64,000 bases of DNA from Taudactylus pleione (Eukaryota; Chordata; Amphibia; Anura; Myobatrachidae). A program made the translations under genes and the position numbers. Under the pieces are notes generated by a model that searched no databases, was not told the origin of the DNA, and worked only from the letters and a program-made list of their open reading frames with translations. Below, piece by piece: positions 12,388-24,136 of the stretch. Where the stretch lies: contig JAUIMM010000015.1 in assembly GCA_031769625.1 (NCBI GenBank), positions 25,699,501 to 25,763,500 on the forward strand, in the 5' to 3' direction. Numbering within the stretch: the first letter of the stretch is position 1; every line of letters begins with the position of its first letter.

Positions 12388-13528
12388 ATATATTATTGGC
12401 ACCAGTCCCTGACTTGGGGGGCACACAATATAGTTACAGAATGGTCACTCATAATGAAAAGAGAACACAGTATCAAGGACAGGAGTTATGAAACAAACGA
12501 AGATTGTGGATAAATAAAAAAAAATGTGGCTTAAAAGTAGCACGTCAGTGTGTCCATACAAAATGATCTTTCCATTCATGAACTGCATTGTAAACTACAC
12601 ATTTTCAGTACTGCATGAGTGTATCACATTTATTCAACACCCCCTGCTCACCTCATTCATCTCTTAAACCACCCCAAATCCCCAGAAAAACTAAATATTT
12701 GAGGAAGGGGAGAAAGGAATTTGCGGATGTCACATTAGTGAAGCAGCAATTCATCATGTTTGGATTACACAATTAGTTGGCATTAGTGTGGGCTGATTTT
12801 ATATGGTGCTTGGGGCTATCAGTAAAATATTGTCTAGATTTCATGATATGTTTTAAAATATTTCAGTGTATATATAATTGCTAATGAGCCTTGTTTGTTG
12901 TGTTAAAGAGACCTCTAACGTTTAGTTGCTGGTTATTGAGATCACAGCTCAGTTCTCACAACTGCAATATGACTTCTGTTTTGCTGGATAATACAACTCC
13001 TACAATCTTTCTATGTCCAAAATGATCACAAAGATTCGGGACTGGCATTGTGGTGAGTTTTGTAATAATTCACTTCAAATGCTTTCTGGGGCCACAATTT
13101 GCTAGACTGAAGTCTGCGATTCATTAAGTGTTTTGATCTAGTAAAGAGTTAATATTTGGGTTAATTTATTATAAACTAAAGCAGAGTACAGCGTTCCGAT
13201 TTTCCTTGTAAAGTGGGATTATGTGTGTGATCGCCACGGGAAGCCCATAGTAAGGAACTTTCACCAAAGAATTTATTACACAGGCGAAAATGTGGACACT
13301 TTGCTGGGAGCCGGAGACTGCAGATCCTTACCTAGCATGATATATAGAGCAGCGAGGAGGTATAAAGACAAACACGCAGCATTCTGGCTCCACAAGGCTT
13401 CAGCACAGGCGCCCTCATAAAACCAAAGATAAACAGTTTATCAGTTCTCTATTGGAGATGCCCACGAAGCAAGACAACAGTCCTATACCGCATGGAAGTA
13501 TGTGATTGGGGATGTAATGAGCGGCTGC

Positions 13529-13530
<2 letters not shown>
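12388..13530. other. Repeat-poor sequence upstream of noggin
   Basis: No gene or transposon end recognised; a candidate zone for distal noggin regulatory elements. Confidence 0.35.

Positions 13531-13580
<50 letters not shown>
13531..13580. repeat. (TA)n microsatellite
   Basis: About 24 TA units. Confidence 0.95.
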
Positions 13581-13581
<1 letters not shown>

Positions 13582-13729
13582 TACAGACAAATACTTCAAC
13601 ATTTTATTTAGAAGTGTTGATTAAAACAGACTCCACACTAGATATGTTGGCTAGTCATTTGCAACTTTAAAGTCAGTTTGCAAATTGGACAGCAGGTCTT
13701 AAGTAAATGATTTTGTGTCACTAGTATCT

Positions 13730-13732
<3 letters not shown>

Positions 13733-13780
<48 letters not shown>
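13733..13780. repeat. (TA)n microsatellite
   Basis: A second TA tract about 150 bp after the first, less than 1.1 kb upstream of noggin. Confidence 0.95.
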
Positions 13781-13785
<5 letters not shown>

Positions 13786-14089
13786 ATCTCCCATCTCCAT
13801 ATGACTCTACAGATATACATGTGTATATACTCTATCTCTAAATATATATGATCTCTATCTCCATGTTGCCATCATATGTTTATCTCATTATTTATCTAAT
13901 TTATCTAAATATCTATATAGTCTATTTAGCTTGACATAGACAAAAACAACTACTGGTTACTTCTACTGCAGCCACATAGTGGATTACATAAACCTGTATG
14001 GATATATGCTCACACAGTAATGTATTTGCTGAACACAGTGCACTGAGTGCATATACATACTGCTGAGTATTCCCCGTTTATTTAAACAT

Positions 14090-14653
14090 AGAATGACGGG
14101 TGTGTATACAACATGAGACCTCCCAGCAGAGGGCGCCAGACTCCGGGTGCAGCCTGCACGGAAAAGCAGGAGGACCCCCCTTCACATCCACCATTCGAGG
14201 GAGGTGTCAGCCAGGCAGCCAACCATGAGCACAGGCCATAACACTACTTATACATGAATGACATCGCAGCCGTATGGAGTCCGTCTAATTTAGATGATCC
14301 AGAGCAGCCAGAGGGACGAGGTGCAGAGCTGCGCTGCAGGACGGTGAGAGAGACCTGAACTGCAGAACGGGGAGAGAGAGCTGGCACAGAGTGAAGCAGG
14401 CAGCACCCTGGGGATTGCATGGACAGACTTAAGGATTTCCCTGACTTTATCTGCACCCAGGGGTCCTGACACAACAGCCTGCTCTGGGGACTGTGTATTA
14501 TCCTCTGCTGGAGAAATTGAGTCTCTGGTTACCATGGTGATCCAGCTGAAAGTGGAGAATATTTAACAAGAGGGAGCAGGAGCCGGCAGGCAGACACGCT
14601 GGTGCCATCAGGGCTGCTGTGCAACACTCCGTCCCAGCCTCTGCTGCGCTGAC
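14090..14653 (+). promoter_or_regulatory. Probable noggin promoter and 5' leader
   Basis: This stretch is more GC-rich than its AT-rich surroundings, lacks recognisable transposons and leads directly into the noggin leader. It holds a strong CTCF-like motif at its 5' end and a GAATATTTAAC stretch near 14553-14563 that could serve as a weak TATA-like element. No precise start site can be assigned. Confidence 0.45.
14123..14137 (+). promoter_or_regulatory. CTCF-like site, forward, about 650 bp upstream of noggin
   Basis: The bases CCAGCAGAGGGCGCC fit the vertebrate CTCF core consensus CCASYAGRKGGCRS closely. The orientation is forward, pointing towards noggin. Binding is not proven by sequence alone. 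Confidence 0.6.
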
Positions 14654-14757
14654 ATGAGAAGAGGGGGTCCCAGATCTTTTGCACCCCAGTGACGCCCCTC
14701 ACCCACTCCCATGCATCATTTATGATTCCCGTGAAGAGAGGACACCGTGGTCAGTGA
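14654..14757 (+). promoter_or_regulatory. Three short uORFs in the noggin leader
   Basis: Upstream ATGs at 14654, 14711 and 14722 open reading frames that stop at 14692, 14725 and 14757, all before the noggin ATG at 14779. The second and third overlap in different frames. If the transcript starts upstream of 14654, these could lower noggin translation or tie it to re-initiation. The transcription start is not known from sequence, so the regulatory role is inference; the ATGs and stops are read directly. Confidence 0.55.
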
Positions 14758-14778
14758 CTTTGCCTGGCTCCTTGCAGC

Positions 14779-15450
14779 ATGGATCACCCCCAGTGCCTTG
14801 TGACTATATATGCCCTAGTGGTCTTCCTGGTGGGACTCAGACTAGACCAAGCAGTCTGCCAGCACTACCTGCACATCAGACCAGCTCCTAGTGAAAAGCT
14901 GCCACTGGTGGATCTTATTGAGCACCCGGATCCCATCTTCGACCCCAAGGAGAAGGATCTGAACGAAACTGAGCTGAGGACTGTCCTGGGTGGACACTTT
15001 GACCCCAACTTCATGGCCATCAACCTGCCCGAGGAGCGGCTGGGGGTGGAGGACCTGGCAGAACTTGACCTGCTCCTCAGGCAGAAGCCCTCTGGGGCCA
15101 TGCCAGCCGAAATCAAAGGACTGGAGTTCTATGAGGGTCTTCAGGGCAAGAAGCACAGGCTGAGCAAGAAGCTGAGGAGGAAGCTGCAGATGTGGCTCTG
15201 GTCCCAGACCTTCTGCCCGGTGCTATACACGTGGAATGACTTGGGCGTCAGGTTCTGGCCCCGTTACATGAAAGTGGGGAGTTGCTACACTAAGAGGTCT
15301 TGTTCTGTACCAGAGGGGATGGTGTGCAAGGTCTCCAAGTCCATGCATCTGACCATCTTAAGGTGGCGATGCCAGCGCCGGGCGCTTCAGCGCTGCACGT
15401 GGATACCCATACAGTACCCCATCATATCGGAGTGCAAGTGCTCCTGCTAA
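14779..15450 (+). CDS. nog: Noggin, secreted BMP antagonist (complete single exon)
   Basis: The 223-residue product is noggin, which binds BMP ligands outside the cell and blocks their receptors; it acts in dorsal patterning, limb, joint and neural development. Residues 1-27 form a hydrophobic signal peptide. The mature chain opens with [10 protein letters not shown], the clip segment that covers the BMP receptor site, with the conserved Pro at 35. An N-glycosylation sequon (NET) lies at 62-64. The basic stretch at about 124-135 ([12 protein letters not shown]) is the heparan-sulphate-binding region. Nine cysteines at 146, 169, 175, 183, 198, 206, 219, 221 and 223 make the C-terminal cystine knot, ending CKCSC. 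Length matches frog noggin (about 222 residues), and noggin is intronless in vertebrates. The ATG at 14779 is the only start that gives the signal peptide. No frameshift or missing key residue is visible. No other host gene is seen in the window, as expected for a developmental gene in a sparse domain. Confidence 0.97.
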   Translation: MDHPQCLVTIYALVVFLVGLRLDQAVCQHYLHIRPAPSEKLPLVDLIEHPDPIFDPKEKDLNETELRTVLGGHFDPNFMAINLPEERLGVEDLAELDLLLRQKPSGAMPAEIKGLEFYEGLQGKKHRLSKKLRRKLQMWLWSQTFCPVLYTWNDLGVRFWPRYMKVGSCYTKRSCSVPEGMVCKVSKSMHLTILRWRCQRRALQRCTWIPIQYPIISECKCSC

Positions 15451-17160
15451 AGGACTATTATTCTATGGAAGGACTCAGCAAAGAGACATCGCTTCGTCGT
15501 TAATGTTGTATGCACTGTAATATGTAGGAATGTATATGTATGTATATATGGTACCAGTTTAAATTACTATTAAAAAAGGTCAGTATTATTCTTTTAAATA
15601 ACCAGTGTCTACTGCATTCCCAAGGCAATTATTCTGGTTCAGTTCTATTTTGTTATGATTATTATTATTATTATTATTTTCCTAATGTTATCTGTATTTA
15701 TATACAAACAGCACTTCGCATTGCGGAGCATTTTTTTGTTTTGTTTAAATTTATTATTATTTTTTTTTAAATGTAATTATTTTTTAATACTTTATTATAG
15801 ATGCTATTTCCTTTATTTGGGGGGAGGGGGAGATGCAGCGATGGACCTCATAAAAAAAGAGTGAGAAATTACTTTTCAGCTACTGTACATACAGAGAACA
15901 CATTTTTTTGGAGTAAAAAAAGTTAACTAAACTTGTAAATGAAGACTATCTGCTATTTATTCTTTTATCTTTATCCCTTTGTAGTAAAGAAACAGTGCAG
16001 ATTAGAATTAAACCACTAAAATATTAAACTTTTGCAGTCTTTTTAATGTTCCAGACTTGTTGGTTGGTGAATGTTTAAGATTAATAGTATTACTTATTAG
16101 GCTGTATGCAGTTTAACAGTGCCAATATCAAATAATACTATTTTTTCCCCTAAAATTGGGACAAGGGATATATATATTGCTGGCAGGGGTGTAATTTCTA
16201 AGAAGGTGTCTTGTTTCTGCACTGGGGATAATGTGTAGTCATCTGCAGTCAGTAGAGTGTACTTGCTGAGGGCAGACTTGTTAGGGAGGAGGGAGTGGGT
16301 TAGCCCTCTTGATGGTGTCTCTGGTTTTGTACTGCCTGACATTGCTTTTGGAAAGAACACGTGTCTTTCACACCTACAATTGTGGTATGGCACTAGTGAA
16401 ACATGACTCTTTGTCAAGACAGAGCCTCCCAGTTTAAAAGCAGCACACACGTTGCTGGCACTCACATGCCTGCTTGCTGCTGCCGCTGCTCTGTTTTCCT
16501 CACATTCAAGAAACACTGAACAAAAAAAAGACATGAGCATCAGCAAAACTGCAGTACAAAACCTAAATCTGCCCATTAGAAGGGTTACCAGAAGCTTTTA
16601 CTGGATAACAGGGCAGGAGTGTACAGATCAGTCCTATCACTGAGAGCTAACATCTAGGTGGGCTGACATCAAAGTGTACTTGAAAAGGTGTCATCTCTGG
16701 TAATCCCCTTAGGGCAAGATCTCTGTATCTCGTGTGTGATTAATGGCATAAGTGACACAAACAGTGGTGACACTCTGAGCTGTCACCTAATTGTAAAGCT
16801 ATTATGTAAAGTCAACAGTGACACCTACATTACAAAAGGATCTAGAGATATACAGTATAAGGTGATCAGGTGATTTACACTGAGGGAAAGCTCAGACCAG
16901 CCACTGCGATCATGAGGCTCAGATTTGCTTATAATGGCCATAAATTCATATACTTCATATTGCTGATATTCACCCTGATGTAACATAGAGCATTTATTTT
17001 AATATTTATTTAATAATCTCATTTAAGGGGCTGATGGCAGAGTTTGAAAGAGGCAAATAATACAGAAATGTATATCATTCAGCTATGTGATGCATGTAGA
17101 AATGTCATTTCTGTTGTTCAGTTGAAGTTAAAGTTAAGACTTCTGGAATAAAAATAAAAC
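15451..17160 (+). other. Noggin 3' UTR candidate region with polyA signals
   Basis: AT-rich sequence after the noggin stop with an ATT run at about 15654-15678 and no transposon ends that I recognise. Two adjacent AATAAA hexamers at 17147-17158 are the clearest polyadenylation signals; ATTAAA variants lie near 16.0 kb. The true cleavage site cannot be fixed from sequence. Confidence 0.4.
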
Positions 17161-19370
17161 ACAAGAAACTGCAGAGAAATTGCGCACATCAGTAAGGAAT
17201 GTTCTAAAAATGGGCTTTGTGAAACGGTCGGCTGTCATGATAACACTCCCATATGGGGATTTCAAATGTTAGAGTGAGTTTAGTTATTTATCTTGGAGCA
17301 GGTTGTGTCACTTTCTAATGGGCCAATACATTATTCTAAAATAAAAACAGTAGTGACATGTCCGGCCACTATCAAAAAAAAACATAATACCTTGTTTTTC
17401 ATTGCATAATCTGTAATATTATACTCCTAGTAATAACCCCTTTATTACCCTATGTCCCCCTTTAAATGACCATTCAACTTTCTTCAAGTTTGGGATGTAA
17501 AATGGTTTTCTTCAGAGAGATGTTTTGGAAATATATTGGAGAAAAATATTCTTTTTGATTCTGTTATTTATGGAGAAATACACATTTGCAAGACTCTGCT
17601 TTTTGTAGTTTGTGCAATCTGGGTCTCCAGGCCATGACAATACCAAGTACATACTAAGTACATGTAGTTTATTTTTATTTATTTATTTTTTTTAAAGAGA
17701 AAATACCTGTCATCTATGGAACATTTTATTTATTTCTATATTTAGTTTGAGCCGGCGCTGGGTTGTATAATAGGTTTGAACTTTGACAACACTAAAACAT
17801 TCTTTGTAAATTGGGAGTAATGGAGCTACTTCCATCAGAACCAGTTTACATGGCTCAGATAATGCTAGCAGACAGAAGAGACATGATACAGGTCTTTCCT
17901 GCATGCCCCAAGACTGCCCTCTTCTGGGGGAAGTCCTTGTGACATCACTGTGGTGACATCAGAGTTTTTCCAGTAAAGATCAGAAAGCAACACATAGCGT
18001 CCTCTTAAAAGGCAATATGCTGCGATCGAAGTGCCATGATTCCTGGCCTCTTAGTAGTATTGTTCCTACTTTAATAAGAGTGTGAGCACCATTTTCTATT
18101 TGTCATTTTAAAATAGCAGTACAGGGTTAATCAGGCACTGCGCAGTCATTATAATACAAGTCTTTAACATCTATTGTTTTTCCATATCCTATTTATTCGT
18201 AGATGTTAAACATAGTCCTGTTACTCCTATAACTTAATTCTTTCCCATTCTGCATCCTGCAAGGGAACAGTTAAATCAAACTTTGGTACATTAATTAACT
18301 GTAGTATAGATGAAGATCTACATTATCCCTCCTTACAACAAAACGTCCTGCCCTCTCTGAGAATTCATTGTAAAAGGATTAAAAGTTAAATACCTTTCAT
18401 TTAATTTTTTTTCATGTAATCTTGTGTGGCGCCTGTATGAGATGCTCAACATTTAAAATATTCCTAATGTGACTCCAGGCAAGCAAACATAACCGTAATT
18501 TATTTCAAGAAGAAAGAGGATATTCAGGTATTTGGGTTTATAAACTAGCAGCATTATGTATATTTGTTAGCCTCTGACAAATGCCCAAATAGCATTAAAA
18601 TCAACCATTCATCACATATGAATTTATGCAAAAAAAACACTGTGTTTGTGGCCAAAACTTTTTTTTTTTCTCTTCGACACACTGCGTTTTTACTTGCAAA
18701 AAGGTTTATTTAAAAAACCAAAAGCAAGAGTTTTCTTTACTGGTAAACATGAACATTATATGAACAGAAGTATTTGCAACTGGGATTTGGGCCAAAAAGA
18801 CTAAATGTCAACAAATGGAGCCCAGGGGTGGACTATTTGACAGGACTACACTCTCTCCCCCTGTTGACATATAATATTAAAGCAATTTGCTCACTCTGGA
18901 ACACTGGCTGCATATAGACTTAGTGCACAGTGTCCTTCTGTGTCACCTCAGGGTGGCTGTGGCTAATTAGAAGAGGTCCCTTGTGAAAAACATAAATGTT
19001 GATGTGACTTCTGAAAGCAAGCTTTTGTAGCGACTATACAGAAATTAATCTAACCAAGCAAAGTCACTAGTGATTGTAAAAACAGACCAGGGAAATTAAT
19101 TACCTACTGAACCTATGATTTCTGTACTTGAGCAAGTGTCAGTCAAGACATTCCTTTGCCATTCCTGCTTCAGAGTGAACAAAATAGTAAACCAAATTTG
19201 ATGGAAGTTGAACTGCACTGTAATATAAGAATAACAAAAAAGTAAATGGCACATACAAAAAATAATACAATAGAAAGTCACACATGCACTTTATGTTTTT
19301 CAAAGTAAATAAAGACAATTCAAAAATGTCTAGAATACAAAAGCTTTTAATACATAATATGTTTTTGACA
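17161..19370. other. Repeat-poor stretch downstream of noggin
   Basis: No gene or transposon end is visible apart from the CTCF-like site at 17914. The sequence is AT-rich and looks unique, so it is a reasonable place to look for conserved noggin enhancers, but conservation cannot be judged here. Confidence 0.4.
17914..17927 (-). promoter_or_regulatory. CTCF-like site, reverse, downstream of noggin
   Basis: On the minus strand the bases read CCAGAAGAGGGCAG, a close match to the CTCF core. It lies about 2.5 kb past the noggin stop and faces back towards the forward site at 14123, giving a convergent pair around the gene. Confidence 0.55.
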
Positions 19371-19374
19371 TTTA

Positions 19375-19757
19375 GGGGGAGATTCAGTTAGTGGCGAGGA
19401 TATGTTGGACCCTCGTACGCTAATGCAACACTGGTTGTCCTGCAAGAAAATCAATCTTGCTTATACTCACCACCCTTAGAAGTACAAGCAAAAACAAGCA
19501 AGGTTTTACCCCTATAAAGGGGTATAATTACTAAAATGTGGGTTTTTAGAAGTGGAGATGTTGCCCATAGCAACCAATCACATTCTAGCTATTATCATCT
19601 AGAAGGTGCTAGAAAAACATTAAGTAGAATTTGATTGGCTGATATAGGCAACATCTCCATTTATTAAAACCCACACTTTAGTAAATATACCCCTAAGTGT
19701 GCAGTCAAACATCGATTGAGGTTCCAATGGAACCTTGGCACTAACTGAATTGCCTGC
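19375..19757. mobile_element. MITE with GATTCAGTTAGTG ends, host to a second MITE
   Basis: Left end GGGGGAGATTCAGTTAGTG is inverted at the right as CACTAACTGAATTGCC. TA flanks both ends. The element is interrupted by a family C MITE at 19519-19693. Confidence 0.65.
19519..19693. mobile_element. Family C MITE (GGGGTATATTTACTAAA ends), copy 1, nested
   Basis: GGGGTATAATTACTAAAATG on the left is inverted at CACTTTAGTAAATATACCCC on the right. The arms pair over most of the length (GGAGATGTTGCCCATAGCAA / TAGGCAACATCTCC), so the single strand would fold into one hairpin. It lies inside the MITE at 19375-19757. Confidence 0.8.
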
Positions 19758-20592
19758 TAAGTGGTCTATGTATCACTAATCGTGAAAGTGCCATCATTTA
19801 TATTGATCCCTTATTGACATGTATATTAGGATCATTTACATAAATACCACAACTTTATATCAAATTGATTTTGCAAGGACAACGTTTTGAGAACAAATTG
19901 TCTCTATGAAGGTCATGTCACTACTTTTTTTCACACTACAGTATCATGTAGCGAAAACGTATGACAGGGGACAGAGGCTTTGGGACAGGGATTGCAAATT
20001 CCTTCTCTTGCAAGAATGCCTCCATAGGCACAAAGCAGCTGAAAATGGCTGCATATACTGTATATCAGATTGCAATCACCATTGAGAATAATGGGGACTG
20101 CAGTCTGCAACACTAATTAAGCTTTTCCAGCAGATATCTCCTGCTTTAGGCTGTTATTACATAGCCCTGATAGTTAAAATTATGTGGAAACTGCTGTTTC
20201 TGTATGATTTAAGTAAAAAGGGGGCTTGATATATAGGCTCGTTTCACATTTCACTGCTCCATAGGGACATGTATTTTTATGAACCTATAATAGTAACATT
20301 TGGAAAATTCGATATTTGGTGCGAGGACAAAACAAGAACAGTGTGGCAAATTGGAGACACATAATATAAAGCTCATCTGTAAATTACACTAATACACTCT
20401 AAATAAATGTAACAATGTATTTAATGTTTGTGAGCACAAACTTTTAGGAGAACCTAATCTGAGAACTGCGTGTCTCCTTGATTGCACAGCAGTGTGTAGG
20501 TGTAATTGATCTTTGCTAAACACTATTCCTTGCAGTGAACTACTCCAGTAAAGATGTAATCTGTATTCTTATTATCTGTGATTGCTGACTTC
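19758..20592. other. Sequence without a recognised gene
   Basis: AT-rich; nothing recognised. Confidence 0.3.
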
Positions 20593-20595
20593 TTA

Positions 20596-20992
20596 AGCTG
20601 GGCATACATGGCCAGATAAAATGCCTATCAGACCGACAGACATTTTATCTGGCAGCCTGCCAGCCGCAGATGTCCGCGGCATACACTGTGAGATTTCTCA
20701 CAGTCTAAAAGCCCGACATCTGCGCTCCGCCCCCGGGGGGAGGAGACCTTTCCTGTTCCATCCATGGGAAGGAACACAGGAAATGTCTGTCGGCCGCGGC
20801 TGGGCATACACTGCCTGATGCGGCCGACAGTTTACCCCATAAATATCGGATTGGACGGGCATGCTGGACAATCCGGCATGCCCGACCGAGCAATATTTAA
20901 CACTCGGTCGCCCGCACACACGTTACAATTATCGGGGCGACCCGCGGTTATCGGGCGGATCGCCCCGATAACTGTAGCGTGTATGGCCAGCT
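20596..20992. mobile_element. Harbinger-like MITE with AGCTGGSCATACA ends
   Basis: Left AGCTGGGCATACATGGCC and right GTGTATGGCCAGCT are inverted, flanked by TTA on both sides (20593-20595, 20993-20995). TTA is the typical 3-bp target of PIF/Harbinger elements. The interior is CpG-rich and folds into several hairpins. Confidence 0.8.
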
Positions 20993-21274
20993 TTAGCTGT
21001 TGATCTTCACTTGTAGCAAAGTTACAGTAGGATGGATGGGAAATGTTTAGGGCCTAAACATAATCTTATTTGAACTGTTTGTTTTCAGCTCAAATCCTGA
21101 TATTAATATGAATATACTGTCCATTATCTAAATTGTGTATGGATACAATAGTTACACTATCTTATTTTATTACTAATAAATACTAACATGATCTTTTAAG
21201 CAGCAGGAGCTGTATATACTGTATATATGCTTACTCTCTACATATATAACACAGAAGTCCCTGCTCATTGCTTA

Positions 21275-22133
21275 AACTGTGTACACACCTATACAATCGT
21301 CTCACAGATCATATGATTCACAACCTCTTGGTGAGCTGGGTACACACTTGTTCAATTCTCATCCAGTCCGACCTCTGACTAGCCAGTCAGTCAGACATTG
21401 GTAGAGTGTGTACACTCACATGATCTCTGGTTTCATCCAATCCTGGTCGACTGGTCTTGACAAAAGATTTTTAAACCTGCATCACCAATAGCCCGACCAA
21501 TATAGAAGTGTGTACACTCCTGAGACTGGTTTGTCCAATTCTTCTACAGCTTCATCCCTCAAGCATTGAGTGAGTGGTAGCTAATCTGCCAAAGACTGGA
21601 AGCGTGTGTACAGTGACACGAGCCTTTCAGCAGATGGTTCAAACAGATGCAGATTGGAGACCTGCTAGACAAAATTAGACAGGTAAGTTTGCATGCATGT
21701 GGTATTTTATCTGTGACCTAGGTCTCCAGTATTGTGTCAAGAGTCTGGTCGGGGGTTGGATCACTGGAGGATTGGACAAGTGTGCACCCAGTTTCAGAGT
21801 GTGTACGCACCCAAGATCATGTTTTATCTCAAGAAAACCAGTCTCATCTGGTTTTATGTTCATCCTCATATTTTTGAGAGAAGGTGGTTCAATGGCTGGC
21901 CAAATTGGAAGTCTGTATGCACTGTACCAACCATTATGTCCAATACTTCTAATGATGCTCCTCCAGTCACAATCTATTCAGCAGATGATTTTGAGAGATG
22001 AGGATCGCGGACTGCAAGGTCATTTGTAATATTGTCTATGCTTAAATCTGCATTTCACCTACACTTTCAATCATAAGTGTATCTGTCAGAAAAATTGCAT
22101 CTCAAGTATGATTGTAAAAGAGTGTGCCTAGCT
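21275..22133. mobile_element. Harbinger-like non-autonomous element with GTGTACAC motifs
   Basis: The left end AACTGTGTACACAC and the right end GAGTGTGCCTAGCT are imperfect inverses with TTA on both sides (21272-21274, 22134-22136). Inside, the motif GTGTGTACAC-like recurs about every 70-100 bp (near 21340, 21406, 21512, 21605, 21797), a diverged subterminal repeat array. No transposase is encoded. Confidence 0.6.
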
Positions 22134-22149
22134 TTATACTTTTACTTTA

Positions 22150-23200
22150 CTAGCTGTTGCCTGCGGCTTCACCCATGATGAATAGCAACTCTATTCAGAT
22201 TGGTGGCAGCAGCACCTTCACCCACCACTCACACCAATGTCACTCTGTGCCTTGTGCACAGACTGCTATGTAGCCTATCCTATTCACCCACCACTCACAC
22301 CAATGTCACTGTGTGCCCTGTGCACAGACTGCTATGTAGCCTATTCTATTCACCCACCGCTCACACCAATGTCACTGTGTGCCTTGTGCACAGACTGCTA
22401 TGTAGCCTATCCTATTCATCCACCACTCACACCAATGTCACTGTGTGCCCTGTGCACAGACTGCTATGTAGCCTATCCTATTCACCCACCACTCACACCA
22501 ATGTCACTGTGTGCCCTGTGCACAGACTGCTATGTAGCCTATCCTATTCACCCACCACTCACACCAATGTCACTGTGTGCCTTGTGCACAGACTGCTATG
22601 TAGCCTATTCTATTCACCCACCACTCACACCAATGTCACTGTGTGCCCTGTGCACAGACTGCTATGTAGCCTATTCTATTCACCCACCACTCACACCAAT
22701 GTCACTGTGTGCCTTGTGCACAGACTGCTATGTAGCCTATTCTATTCACCCACCACTCACACCAATGTCACTGTGTGCCCTGTGCACAGACTGCTATGTA
22801 GCCTATCCTATTCACCCACCACTCACACCAATGTCACTGTGTGCCTTGTGCACAGACTGCTATGTAGCCTATCCTATTCACCCACCACTCACACCAATGT
22901 CACTGTGTGCCTTGTGCACAGACTGCTATGTAGCCTATCCTATTCAAGTGAACATGGACCCAAAGCACCCCTCCCCACGCCGCTTACATGCCAAATGCAT
23001 GGTGCCACAGCTATCTCTTGCATTGATGATGTCAATACATTGTGTTTATGTTATTGCTCAGCTTTAACTTGACAGATGGAGATGAATAAAGTGCAGGTTA
23101 TTTCAAGGAGTTTCCACTACAAAAATGTAGTTTACATGAAAATTGGTACAGTAGTTTGTGTGCCATGTTGGAATAGACAGACACAGCCTTCCTACTATAT
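22150..23200. mobile_element. Dispersed repeat carrying a minisatellite
   Basis: The flanks of the 66-bp array, TACTAGCTGTTGCCTGCGGC on the left and AGACAGACACAGCCTTCCTA on the right, look like the two ends of one dispersed repeat type with no open gene. The assignment is by resemblance only; boundaries are approximate. Confidence 0.4.
22211..22949. repeat. 66-bp minisatellite, 11 copies
   Basis: The unit includes ACACCAATGTCACTGTGTGC and GACTGCTATGTAGCCTAT. Unit starts step by exactly 66 bases. Because 66 is a multiple of three, two frames stay open right through (290 and 276 codons). Copies differ mainly at two sites (CCC/CTT after GTG and CCT/TCT before ATT), and the variants recur in blocks. 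Confidence 0.95.
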
Positions 23201-24036
23201 TAGTACAGATTGTACAATGACAAAAGGAGAATTATTTTCTGCAAGCTGCAATATGCTATAGCTTGTATTCTCCAAGTCCACAAGTCCACAAGCAGTACTT
23301 GAAAGACCCCTAGGGGAGTGCTCAAGAAAAGTTACCCAGTTTTTACACTCCCTCTAGTGGCCAAACAAAGATCATGTATTGTATTTTGAATATCTTGTGC
23401 ACTATGGTAGCACTATGGTAGCTATTATGTGTTATGGAATGTGAATCTTGCATACTCATTTTTTATTGACATGTGTTGTAAAATATGCAGACACATAGGA
23501 TATGCCTCATTACTAGAGCAGTATATAAAACTTTTTGCATTATTGATATGGTATGTGTTTTCTTATACTATTTCAACCTAGGGATCAATGATTTATATGT
23601 GGTGCTAAGTCAGTATTGCGTTCACAAATGGGTGGTTATGCTGTTTTTGAGTCACATAAGTCATCACAGGTGTACAATAAAAAGTTTTAGCTATACAATT
23701 ATAAAAATATTCTTCTGGTCATGACCGTAGGAGGCTGCTGTAAACATAGTGCTTCAAGTTTCTGAAGGCAATTGTTATCCTATGAATATATGTCTAATTT
23801 TAGTTACATTTAAAAATCTATTTAAGTGTGCCATGTATTTAGATTTCAGAACACTTTCTTAAATGCACCTAATTATATCTAATGAATAGGGATTAATACA
23901 ACTCATACTTGCCAACTCTCCCTGATTGTCAGGGAGACTCCCTAAAATAGTAGTGATCTCCCTGATTGCACCTTACCCCCATTATGAAGCTGCTGTATTA
24001 AAATAAAGCAGAGTTCTACACATTCAAATGTGATCA
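23201..24036. other. Sequence with a possible truncated MITE
   Basis: A segment at about 23905-23975 (CATACTTGCCAACTCTCCC, with TCCCTGATTGTCAGGGAG as a hairpin) resembles one end of a hAT-type MITE; the other end is not seen. The rest is unassigned. Confidence 0.35.
23349..23362 (-). promoter_or_regulatory. Weaker CTCF-like site, reverse
   Basis: The minus strand reads GCCACTAGAGGGAG, which matches the CCACTAGAGGG core but has A for C late in the motif. It could also be part of a dispersed repeat. Confidence 0.3.
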
Positions 24037-24039
24037 TTA

Positions 24040-24130
24040 GTGGTAAATTTACTAAAGTAAAGTGGTTGCTATGGGAAACATCTCTTCTAAATCTCACTTC
24101 TAAAAACTCTCACTTTAGTAAATTTACCCC
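24040..24130. mobile_element. Family C MITE, copy 2 (first layer of a stack)
   Basis: GTGGTAAATTTACTAAAG on the left is inverted at CTTTAGTAAATTTACCCC on the right, with TTA on both sides (24037-24039, 24131-24133). Confidence 0.8.
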
Positions 24131-24136
24131 TTAGTG

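Noticed and set aside
14842..15156. Minus strand frames of 83-104 codons over noggin
   Set aside because: They are antisense shadows of the noggin coding exon.
22200..23072. 290- and 276-codon open frames as a repetitive protein
   Set aside because: The 66-base unit length alone keeps the frames open, two frames are open at once, and no homologous domain is seen.
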